The position numbers were made by a program, and so were the translations under genes. Below the pieces are notes generated by a model. The model was not told the DNA's origin and searched no databases. It saw nothing but the letters and a program-made list of their open reading frames with translations. A stretch of 63,720 bases of DNA from Maledivibacter halophilus (lineage in GTDB: Bacteria; Bacillota; Clostridia; Peptostreptococcales; Caminicellaceae), in assembly GCF_900167445.1 (NCBI RefSeq), contig NZ_FUZT01000020.1, forward strand, positions 1-63,720, written 5' to 3'. Below, one piece after another: positions 41,764 through 49,192 of this stretch (its first letter is position 1; every line of letters starts with the position of its first letter).

Positions 41764-43114
41764 AGACAAATTAATTAAACTATTAAATAATATGGATGAT
41801 GATTTAATTGAAAAAGAAATTGATAAGTTGATGGAAGGAGTAGAAATAGACATGGATTCCATAAAGAAAAAGGCTTGTGAAAAATTGAATAATAGTAAAA
41901 AAGTTAAAAGTAAAAAGAGAATAAAACTTCCTTATGTGGCTGTTGCATGCATATGTTTGTTAACTATAACTACTGTATATGCCGATGATATTTCCCAGGT
42001 TATTAAATCATTCTTTAATAAAACTCCAGTATATTCAACTATTGTTGATGGAAAGGCCTATTACTTGAGGGAAGGTTATGAGTTGGATGAAGATATTAAG
42101 CTGGAAAGTGTGATGGTTTCTAAGGGAAAACTGGAAATGGAATTAACTACAGATTTAAGTGAAAGTGAATTGGAGGATATAAATATTATACCTAAAAATG
42201 ATCCTAATGTTGTCTATTATCCTGGTGGATATGGATATTCCCAATTTGGAGAAAAGAAAGGATATAGCTTTAGCTTCATGAACAAAAATGAAGAAAATTA
42301 TAATATAGATCCCTTTAAAGACTTTGAGCTTAAGATTGCAGGGAAATCCTATGACATTTCATTGGAAGAAGCTGAAAGCCTAGATTCAAATGATGAAATT
42401 TATATTTCAAAGGCCTCAGATAATGAAATTAAGGGTGTAAATATTGGGGCTAAAATTATTGAAGGAAATGAAAAATTGACTATACAATTAATTGCGTCAT
42501 TTGAAGATGAAAAATTAGAATTAAGTAGATTTGGAAAGCCGAGTGAAATAAAGGTATCATCTGGATTTGAAGATTTAGGTGAAAAAGGTACTATGTCGTT
42601 TTCTTCGGGTAATAAAACTGACAGTATTTATATATTTGATGAGATGGATAATAAATATGAGCTAGAAATTCCTAAAGATACAAAGGGAAGTCCTGTAACT
42701 GTATTTGAAACAGAAGCACCAAAAGACAAAAATTTTATATTGAAATTACCAGCTATAATTGCTTCTTACCATGAGAGTATAGATTCAATTTCACTTAATA
42801 TTCCAGATGAAGGAGAAGTAAGTTTAAATAAAGAAATTGATTTTAAAATTCAAAAGGCTATCATTAAGAATATAAAAAGAGTATCTCCTACATCTGCTGA
42901 GGTAGAATTTGATTTAAATACCGATTTAGATAAAAATATAAATATAAGGTCTTTTAATTTATATAGCGATAATATAAGGAAAATATCTACTGAATTTATT
43001 AATGACAAAGCAGTTATGAAGCTGGAATTTGACAAAGATATTAATGCTGCTAATATCAATATATCATATCCAAAATTTGTAATTAATGGAGACTGGGTAA
43101 TTGATTTAAAATAG
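41756..43114 (+). CDS. Membrane anti-sigma-type protein with DUF4179 architecture
   Basis: A 452-residue protein. A short cytoplasmic N-terminal part (1-55) that could bind the sigma factor, one membrane segment (about 57-75, IKLPYVAVACICLLTITTVY), and an outer region of about 375 residues, rich in beta and acidic, of DUF4179 type. It overlaps the sigma gene, so the two form a switch: an outside signal would release the sigma factor. No zinc-binding HxxxCxxC motif is seen at the N-terminus. The signal is unknown. Confidence 0.75.
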   Translation: MNEDKLIKLLNNMDDDLIEKEIDKLMEGVEIDMDSIKKKACEKLNNSKKVKSKKRIKLPYVAVACICLLTITTVYADDISQVIKSFFNKTPVYSTIVDGKAYYLREGYELDEDIKLESVMVSKGKLEMELTTDLSESELEDINIIPKNDPNVVYYPGGYGYSQFGEKKGYSFSFMNKNEENYNIDPFKDFELKIAGKSYDISLEEAESLDSNDEIYISKASDNEIKGVNIGAKIIEGNEKLTIQLIASFEDEKLELSRFGKPSEIKVSSGFEDLGEKGTMSFSSGNKTDSIYIFDEMDNKYELEIPKDTKGSPVTVFETEAPKDKNFILKLPAIIASYHESIDSISLNIPDEGEVSLNKEIDFKIQKAIIKNIKRVSPTSAEVEFDLNTDLDKNINIRSFNLYSDNIRKISTEFINDKAVMKLEFDKDINAANINISYPKFVINGDWVIDLK

Positions 43115-43173
43115 ATATAAGATATAGATGTAGGCTCTTAAAAGCTTAATTTATTGGAAATTTTAGAATCACA

Positions 43174-43219
43174 AATAACGTCTATACAGAGTATTTATAA
43201 AGGATAGACGTTATTTTTT
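43174..43219 (+). terminator. Terminator of the sigma/anti-sigma operon
   Basis: AATAACGTCTA (43174-43184) pairs perfectly with TAGACGTTATT (43205-43215), followed by T. It belongs to the same wording family as the hairpins at 32737 and 41035. Confidence 0.82.
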
Positions 43220-43356
43220 ATTTCGAATTTGATACAAAATATAAAAAATCTATAAAGCAGCATTAAAGCATTAACTAAGTATAGAAAAAATATGTATTTT
43301 ATTATACAATTGAAATGTCAGTTGAGCAAATAATAGGCATTTATTGAGGTGAGAAA

Positions 43357-43404
43357 ATGAATACAACAAAAAGGACACAGAAAGAAGCCTTCTATATTTG
43401 GTAA
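43357..43404 (+). CDS. 15-residue leader peptide of the acetyltransferase gene
   Basis: A short frame MNTTKRTQKEAFYIW with a GAGGTGAG ribosome binding site 4 nt before its ATG. Codons 11-14 cover GCCTTCTATA (43387-43396), which can pair with the ribosome binding site of the downstream acetyltransferase. The layout copies the drug-inducible leaders of cat and erm genes, in which a ribosome stalled by the antibiotic opens the helix. The second copy of this region (46664-47103) has lost the leader. Confidence 0.7.
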   Translation: MNTTKRTQKEAFYIW

Positions 43405-43442
43405 TAAATTTACAAAAAGTATAAATGAAGAGTATAGGAGGC
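43387..43442 (+). promoter_or_regulatory. Translational attenuator masking the acetyltransferase ribosome binding site
   Basis: GCCTTCTATA (43387-43396), inside the leader ORF, pairs with TATAGGAGGC (43433-43442), which is the ribosome binding site of the acetyltransferase. Ten base pairs with one G-U form; a second short helix (AAGA with TTTT) can extend it past a mismatch. The start codon is 8 nt after the masked site. Confidence 0.7.
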
Positions 43443-43449
43443 GTTTTAT

Positions 43450-44079
43450 ATGAAAAATAATATTTTTGAAAGCTGGCAGCATAGCTATATTATAAAGGAT
43501 TATATTACAAATAAAAATATTGAAGTGGGAGATTTCACCTTTTATTCTGGCTATTATCATGCTAAGCATTTTCAGGATTATTGTGTAAGATATTTATCAC
43601 CGGATAGGGATGATGTTGATAAGCTTAAAATAGGAAAGTTTTGTTCTATAGGTTCTGGTGCCGTATTTATTATGGCTGGAAATCAGGGACATAGATATGA
43701 TTGGATAACAACCTATCCCTTTTACTATTCTAAAATTAATGATAATTCCAAAGATGGATATAAACAAGCTGGAGATACTATTGTGGGAAATGATGTTTGG
43801 ATAGGAACTGAAGCAGTTATAATGCCGGGAGTGAAAATAAATGATGGTGCTGTAATAGGGACAAGGGCTGTTGTTACTAAGGATGTAGAGTCCTATACTA
43901 TTGTTGGTGGTAATCCGGCTAAGCCCATAAAAAAAAGATTTTCGGATGATGAGATTAAAATGCTATTGGAAATGAAATGGTGGGATTGGCCTATTGAAGA
44001 AATTAGGGAATTCATACCACTTCTATGCAGTGAAAATATTAAAGCATTGTATAAAAAATTTTTAAACAAAAAAATTTAA
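43450..44079 (+). CDS. Hexapeptide xenobiotic acetyltransferase (CatB/Vat type)
   Basis: A 209-residue left-handed beta-helix acetyltransferase. Family motifs are FTFYSGYYHAKHFQDYCVRYLSPD-like text at 30-52, LKIGKFCSIGSGAVFIMAGNQGHRYDW with the catalytic His, IVGNDVWIGTEAVIMPGVKI, and GGNPAKPIKKRF followed by a helical end WWDWPIEEI. It transfers acetyl from acetyl-CoA to an antibiotic hydroxyl, chloramphenicol (type B CAT) or streptogramin A (Vat). The leader peptide and masked ribosome binding site support drug-induced expression. Which drug cannot be told from sequence. Confidence 0.87.
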   Translation: MKNNIFESWQHSYIIKDYITNKNIEVGDFTFYSGYYHAKHFQDYCVRYLSPDRDDVDKLKIGKFCSIGSGAVFIMAGNQGHRYDWITTYPFYYSKINDNSKDGYKQAGDTIVGNDVWIGTEAVIMPGVKINDGAVIGTRAVVTKDVESYTIVGGNPAKPIKKRFSDDEIKMLLEMKWWDWPIEEIREFIPLLCSENIKALYKKFLNKKI

Positions 44080-44101
44080 AATATAGTTATTTTTAAATAG
44101 G

Positions 44102-44139
44102 AAGCTCTTCCATTTGTCTTAGACAAATGGAAGAGCTTT
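44102..44139 (+). terminator. Terminator of the acetyltransferase gene
   Basis: AAGCTCTTCCATTTGTCT (44102-44119) pairs perfectly with AGACAAATGGAAGAGCTT (44121-44138), followed by T. Confidence 0.9.
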
Positions 44140-44232
44140 TGGTTTTATATTGAAATATTTTTACAAATAGTTTTTCTTCCATAAAGGATTAAAAAATAAG
44201 AGAATTATTCAGTTGTATTTTTATGCATTTTA

Positions 44233-44266
44233 AATTGTCTATTAAATTTAATAGACAATTTTTTAT
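44233..44266 (+). terminator. Terminator palindrome directly before the group II intron remnant
   Basis: AATTGTCTATTAAA (44233-44246) and TTTAATAGACAATT (44247-44260) form a perfect 28-nt palindrome followed by TTTTAT. The intron 5' end begins at 44268. Bacterial group IIC introns are known to insert just after such terminators. Confidence 0.75.
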
Positions 44267-44267
44267 A

Positions 44268-44516
44268 GTGCGCCCAGCATGGGCGTAATCTAACAGGTGA
44301 AAGTCCCGAGCGCGGGTTGATAGTGCTAAGCGCATAGCTTAAGGCAAGGGTGTCCACCGTGAAGTGGAATCTGAAGGAAGCCAGCAGCAAACTTTCGGTC
44401 TGACGAACAGAAACTACATAAAAGGCATACATATGCTGGGTAAGGTTGCTAAACAAACTGAGGTACGGTGGTGTGAGAGGTCGGTAGATAAATTAATTAT
44501 CTACCTCCTACTCGAT
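44268..44516 (+). mobile_element. Group II intron remnant, internally deleted
   Basis: The 5' end GTGCGCCCAGCATGGGCG, followed by TCTAACAGGTGAAAGTCCC and GGCAAGGGTGTCCACCGTGA, is a classic domain I opening of bacterial group II introns, and the GC content is above the surroundings. After about 190 nt the text jumps to TACGGTGGTGTGAGAGG (end of domain V) and a domain VI hairpin GGTAGATAA/TTATCTACC with CTCCTACTCGAT. Domains II to V and the maturase/reverse transcriptase gene are missing. It cannot splice or move on its own. Confidence 0.75.
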
Positions 44517-44526
44517 TATTATTTTT

Positions 44527-44566
44527 TAGAGTATCCCAAGCTAGTCTTTGGGATACTCTAATTTTT
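44527..44566 (+). terminator. Hairpin after the intron remnant
   Basis: TAGAGTATCCCAA (44527-44539) pairs perfectly with TTGGGATACTCTA (44548-44560), followed by ATTTTT. It lies between the intron end and the converging minus-strand gene. Confidence 0.75.
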
Positions 44567-44571
44567 AAATA

Positions 44572-45126
44572 CTATTTTAAGCCTGTGTCAATTATTTTAA
44601 CTAATTCATTTGATCTTCCAGCATCATTGTTATACCACATTAAATATTTTTCTTTATCCCCATTTCCTTGATTTTTAAATTCTTCAATAAATTTCTGTAT
44701 ATCTTTAAATGTTTTTAAACTTTTTCTTTGACTTTCTACTATCTTATTTTTTAATATTTCTATTTCTTGTTTATTTCCATTTTCCTTAATGAGTTTATAT
44801 AAATTTTTGTAGTCTTTTTCCATGTTGTCGAGAAAAGAAATTAACTGAGTAAAGCTTGATGTTCCTATGTTTAATGAATGCCTTGTCGTATCTATTACCG
44901 TGATTGATTTTGCTAAATTTATTTCATTTATGTATTCACTGTTTGAAGAATTATCAAAATTTAATATATGTGTTGGTAAACCTAAGGCATCAATTACCAT
45001 AATAGAAATTCTTTCTCCAAATTCTGTTTTCATTTTTAAAGTATTTTTATATTGATAAATATTGGATATACCTAAAACAATTATTAGTAAAATTAATACT
45101 ATGGTTATTAATTTTTCTTTTATAAT
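44572..45126 (-). CDS. Membrane-anchored protein of unknown function with an apparent ATT start
   Basis: A protein of about 184 residues. The conventional ATG at 45033 would start it inside the reading frame; upstream in the same frame lies a hydrophobic stretch KLITIVLILLIIVLGISNIY, a clear membrane anchor. That stretch begins after a TGA (45127-45129), and the only codon at the right distance (6 nt) from AGGAG is ATT 45126-45124. So an ATT start is likely. The rest is coiled-coil-like and charged. It is 13 nt after the exported protein gene on the same strand and shares an ALGLPT motif with it. The function is unknown. Confidence 0.62.
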   Translation of the reverse strand: MIKEKLITIVLILLIIVLGISNIYQYKNTLKMKTEFGERISIMVIDALGLPTHILNFDNSSNSEYINEINLAKSITVIDTTRHSLNIGTSSFTQLISFLDNMEKDYKNLYKLIKENGNKQEIEILKNKIVESQRKSLKTFKDIQKFIEEFKNQGNGDKEKYLMWYNNDAGRSNELVKIIDTGLK

Positions 45127-45139
45127 TCACATCTCCTTT

Positions 45140-46369
45140 TTAATCTATAACTTTTATATCAAAATTTTCTTCTGCTTTTTCACTTTCATAATAAATATAA
45201 ACATCACCATCGCCTGGAATACGATATCTTTCTCGGTATTCCATTTCGGCATAAAAAGTACCTTCTGCTCTTTCTCTATTTCCATCTATACCAATAACAA
45301 AGAATGGTACATACTCATCATCAAAATCTAAATCTAAACGTGATCCTGCCCTCATTTTTAAATAAGGTACAATATTAGATTCATAAACTTTTAAATACCC
45401 TTTAGAACCATTGATAGCAGAGTCAAGTATATCTGCAAATGTATTTGTTGGTAAACCTAAGGCATTAAGAGCATCGTATATAATAGAAAAAACATCTACT
45501 CTAGAACCATCTTCTTCTTCTGGGGGATGCCATCCGTCACATTTCCCTTTAGCAAGTTCAAATCCAGCTTTAACTTCATATAATTCTACTTCTCTACTAA
45601 AAGGATCTTTATCGTTTAATACATTTTGAATGTCTTCTGCGTATGATCTAAGTCTTAATAAGAGTAATTCTCCATCATCTTCCTCTTGATATAGCTTTAC
45701 TTTTACTCCACGTTCATCATCTATCTTAGAGGATTCCATATTTGCATTTGCGGAATCAACATAATCAAAATATCGTGTTACCTTTCTAAGAGTAGGCATT
45801 TTATCATTTTGTAAAGAAGGAGCAATGTTTACATTTTTTCTTTTTGAACTGATTTGCTTTTCACGTTCTATCTTTTCCATATCATTTTCAGATATAACAG
45901 GTTTTCCAAATATCATAACTATAGAATTGACTCCATTATATATATTCATAGAGAGACATATTTGATTATTCTTCTTAGAAAATCCAACTAATAGTTTATG
46001 TTTTTCTCCTCCAATTGTTATATTACCATGGAGAGATCCTTCTATTAAGTTGCTGTCTTTAAGGATTTCTTCTACTTCTCCTTTAGCTTGAAATTTATAA
46101 GTATCCCCTTTATTTTCAAGTTCTCCAGTTAAAGTAACTATTTGACAATCTTCATCAAAATCAATAAAATACTTATATGCTATTTGAGTATCTACTTTGT
46201 TACTAAATTCATTACCTATGTTAAATTTTTGATTAAAACTATTTAATGATAGAGAGTTACCATGAATTTTATACAGTTGAGATACATTTTTATTTGATAC
46301 TGCATATGAGCCTTGAAAACTTCCAAATAGTAAAATTGTTACTAATGTAAAAATTAATATTTTTTTCAT
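45140..46369 (-). CDS. Exported protein of unknown function
   Basis: A 409-residue protein with an N-terminal signal peptide (MKKILIFTLVTILLFGSFQG, cleavage probably after SYA near residue 23). The mature part starts with a beta-rich half, then a charged middle (QISSKRKNVN) and a C-terminal half containing DALNALGLPTNTFADILDSAING and YLKMRAGSRLDLDFDDEYVP. No catalytic motif is recognised. It has AGGAGG before its ATG. It precedes the small membrane protein gene, so the two likely act together at the cell surface. A perfect 14-bp palindrome lies about 110 nt upstream. Confidence 0.68.
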   Translation of the reverse strand: MKKILIFTLVTILLFGSFQGSYAVSNKNVSQLYKIHGNSLSLNSFNQKFNIGNEFSNKVDTQIAYKYFIDFDEDCQIVTLTGELENKGDTYKFQAKGEVEEILKDSNLIEGSLHGNITIGGEKHKLLVGFSKKNNQICLSMNIYNGVNSIVMIFGKPVISENDMEKIEREKQISSKRKNVNIAPSLQNDKMPTLRKVTRYFDYVDSANANMESSKIDDERGVKVKLYQEEDDGELLLLRLRSYAEDIQNVLNDKDPFSREVELYEVKAGFELAKGKCDGWHPPEEEDGSRVDVFSIIYDALNALGLPTNTFADILDSAINGSKGYLKVYESNIVPYLKMRAGSRLDLDFDDEYVPFFVIGIDGNRERAEGTFYAEMEYRERYRIPGDGDVYIYYESEKAEENFDIKVID

Positions 46370-46476
46370 ATTAAACCTCCTTATAGTTAAAAGATTTTAT
46401 TTAACATAATATTGATGATGGTAATAAATAACAAATAGACATCTTTTAATATTTATAAGATATAATTTGTTAAAAT

Positions 46477-46490
46477 TTGTACGCGTACAA
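46477..46490. promoter_or_regulatory. Palindromic operator-like site upstream of the exported protein gene
   Basis: TTGTACGCGTACAA is a perfect 14-bp palindrome, GC-rich for this genome, in the 5' region of the minus-strand pair. Confidence 0.4.
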
Positions 46491-46663
46491 GATAATTATA
46501 CCACAAAAAATGGAAATATAAAGAATAAAATTAAAATTTAACATTTTAATTACATTAAACCCTTTATTTTACTTTAACATGTATTTCGTTTTATATTTTT
46601 AGTACTATCTACTTAGAAGATGTGCTTTTCCTAAAATGAAATGTTTTATATATCTAAAGAGGA

Positions 46664-47103
46664 ATTAAAGCATTAACTAAGTATAGAAAAAATATGTATT
46701 TTATTATACAATTGAAATGTCAGTTGAGCAAATAAAAATATTGAAGTGGGAGATTTCACCTTTTATTCTGGCTATTATCATGCTAAGCATTTTCAAGATC
46801 ATTGTGTAAGATATTTATCACCGGATAGGGATGATGTTGATAAGCTTAAAATAGGAAAGTTTTGTTCTATAGGTTCTGGTGCCGTATTTATTATGGCTGG
46901 AAATCAGGGACATAGATATGATTGGATAACAACCTATCCCTTTTACTATTCCAAAATTAATGATAATTCCAAAGATGGATATAAACAAGCTGGAGATACT
47001 ATTGTGGGAAATGATGTTTGGATAGGAACTGAAGCAGTTATAATGCCGGGAGTGAAAATATTAAAGCATTGTATAAAAAATCCTTAAACAAAAATATTTA
47101 AAA
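46664..47103 (+). pseudogene. Deleted second copy of the acetyltransferase region
   Basis: Nearly identical to 43262-44085 but with two gaps. The first (181 nt) joins 43333 to 43514 across CAAATAA repeats and removes the leader peptide, ribosome binding site and start codon. The second (199 nt) joins 43839 to 44038 across GTGAAAATA repeats and removes most of the last third. The remaining frame ends early. Only a few base changes separate the copies elsewhere, so the duplication and decay are recent. Confidence 0.85.
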
Positions 47104-47130
47104 TCTATTGAAATTATTTTGTTGAAGATA

Positions 47131-47170
47131 AAATGCCTATATAAAGTATTTACTTTTCATAGGCATTTTT
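47131..47170. terminator. Terminator of prfC (minus strand), possibly two-way
   Basis: AAATGCCTAT (47131-47140) pairs with ATAGGCATTT (47159-47168). T-runs are present on either strand. Confidence 0.7.
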
Positions 47171-47193
47171 AATATTATTTTTGTATATTTGTA

Positions 47194-48792
47194 TTATACT
47201 GATACATCCTTCAAAACAGCCTTTGGATTTCTCTCAGCCACTTTATTTATTGACCATTCATTTTGAAATAATAATACAGGCTTTTCATTCATGTCTTCAA
47301 CTATCATAGTATCCATAGTAATAGAAAAAGTACTTGGATCAAAATTATCCATTTCAACCCATCTAATATAATGAAAAGGCAATCTTTCATTTAAAAGGTC
47401 TACTCCATATTCATTTTTAAGACGATATTCTAATACTTCAAATTGGAGAACTCCTACTACGCCGATAATGAGTTCTTCCATACCAGTATGAGGTTTTTTA
47501 TAGACTTGTATTGTACCCTCTTCTGCCAACTGTTTAATCCCCTTTAAAAAATGCTTTCTTTTAAGGGAATTTTTAGTGGATATTTTGGCAAAATGTTCAG
47601 GAGCAAATTGTGGTATTCCTTCGTATTGTAATTTTGATTGATCTTCACATAATGTATCTCCAATCTTGAAAATACCCGGGTCATGAATCCCAATAATATC
47701 GCCGGGATAGGCAGTATCTACTATTGCTCGATCTTGAGCTAAAAACTGTTGGGGCTGTGCCAGTCTTACTTTTTTATTTTTCTGAACATGATTTACAGTC
47801 ATACCCTTTTCAAATTTGCCGGAGCAAATTCTAAGAAAGGCTATTCTATCTCTATGGGCGCGGTTCATATTAGCTTGTATTTTGAAGACAAAGCCGGAGA
47901 AATTTTTTGATTCGGGATTAATATCTCCTAAATTGCTTTTGCGAGGCTTTGGAGGAGTAGTTATATCCAAAAAGGACTTTAAAAATGGTTCAACTCCAAA
48001 GTTAGTAAGAGCACTTCCAAAAAATAGGGGGGTTAATTCACCCTTTAAAATTTCTTCTAAATTGAAATTATCGCCGGCAATATCTAATAGTTCAATTTCG
48101 CTTTTTAATTCTTCATGGAGGTTTTCGCCAAGCAAATCAGAAAATTTTTCATCGGTTATATCTCCAGTTATTGTATTAGCAATATCTTGTCCGTGGTTAC
48201 CACCATGGAAGAGTTCGATTTGTTTCTTTTGTCGGTTGAAAACTCCTTTGAAATTATTATCTTTACGAATTGGCCAATTCATTGGATAGGAGCGAATACC
48301 TAAAACTTTTTCAATATCTTCCATTAAGTCAAAGGGGTCTTTTCCTGCGCGGTCCATTTTATTTATAAAAGTAAAAATTGGAATTCCTCTCATTTTACAA
48401 ACATGGAATAATTTTTTTGTTTGATCTTCAACACCCTTTGCACAGTCAATGACCATAACGGCGCTATCTGCAGCCATTAAAGTCCTATAGGTATCTTCAC
48501 TAAAATCTTGATGGCCAGGTGTATCTAGGATATTGATACAGAAATCATCATAATTAAACTGAAGTACACTGGATGTAACGGAGATTCCTCTTTTCTTTTC
48601 TATTTCCATCCAATCCGATACAGCATGTTTATTAGATCTCCTTGATTTAACTGAGCCTGCTGAACGAATAGCTCCACCATATAATAGAAATTTTTCTGTT
48701 AAAGTGGTTTTCCCAGCATCGGGGTGGGAGATGATTGCAAAGGTCCTTCTTCTTCGGACTTCATCAATAAAGCTATAATTTTCTTTTGTCAT
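47194..48792 (-). CDS. prfC: Peptide chain release factor 3 (RF3)
   Basis: A 532-residue translational GTPase. G1 is ISHPDAGKTTLTEK, G2 region EIEKKRGISVTSSV, G3 DTPGHQDF, G4 INKMDRAGKDPFDLMEDIE, followed by domains II and III and the C-terminal VLQFEVLEYRLKNEYGV segment typical of RF3 rather than EF-G. It removes RF1 or RF2 from the ribosome after termination. It is full length. AAGGAAG lies before the ATG. A family B repeat lies upstream. Confidence 0.95.
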   Translation of the reverse strand: MTKENYSFIDEVRRRRTFAIISHPDAGKTTLTEKFLLYGGAIRSAGSVKSRRSNKHAVSDWMEIEKKRGISVTSSVLQFNYDDFCINILDTPGHQDFSEDTYRTLMAADSAVMVIDCAKGVEDQTKKLFHVCKMRGIPIFTFINKMDRAGKDPFDLMEDIEKVLGIRSYPMNWPIRKDNNFKGVFNRQKKQIELFHGGNHGQDIANTITGDITDEKFSDLLGENLHEELKSEIELLDIAGDNFNLEEILKGELTPLFFGSALTNFGVEPFLKSFLDITTPPKPRKSNLGDINPESKNFSGFVFKIQANMNRAHRDRIAFLRICSGKFEKGMTVNHVQKNKKVRLAQPQQFLAQDRAIVDTAYPGDIIGIHDPGIFKIGDTLCEDQSKLQYEGIPQFAPEHFAKISTKNSLKRKHFLKGIKQLAEEGTIQVYKKPHTGMEELIIGVVGVLQFEVLEYRLKNEYGVDLLNERLPFHYIRWVEMDNFDPSTFSITMDTMIVEDMNEKPVLLFQNEWSINKVAERNPKAVLKDVSV

Positions 48793-48847
48793 TTTTAATC
48801 TTCCTTTATCTAAAAATTATTGATTGAGATAATTTCATAGTTGACAT

Positions 48848-49032
48848 TTAGGGAAATTGTATAATATATAGTGTAACCCTAAAGATTTTAAATCTATCTG
48901 AAATAATTATATAGTAAAACAAATTCAAAAGTAAATAATGAATGCTTCTGCATTTTTTATTTCAAATTCATTGGTTTTCAAAGGTATTTGTTTTTAGTTT
49001 TTAAAATGAGGTAATTATGTAATTCCCTCGAT
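48848..49032. repeat. Palindromic repeat family B, long divergent copy
   Basis: The left end TTTAGGGAAATTGTATAAT and right end ATTATGTAATTCCCTCGA form diverged terminal inverted repeats of the family, 185 nt apart. It occupies much of the gap between prfC and rocB; the rest (49033-49180) shows no clear feature. Confidence 0.65.
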
Positions 49033-49192
49033 TATAATCATTACATTAAAAAATATAACATTTTGATATTATACTTTTATTATGGATATGTCAATTATTA
49101 TTCATCAAAATTAAAGATTTATAATTTAAACAGATTTGGAGATAAATAATTTTAACCCAATCATTAATACATTAGTATAAAGGAGGATTTTC

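Noticed and set aside
44364..44561. 65-codon frame in the intron remnant
   Set aside because: It lies in group II intron RNA domains and has no ribosome binding site or family resemblance.
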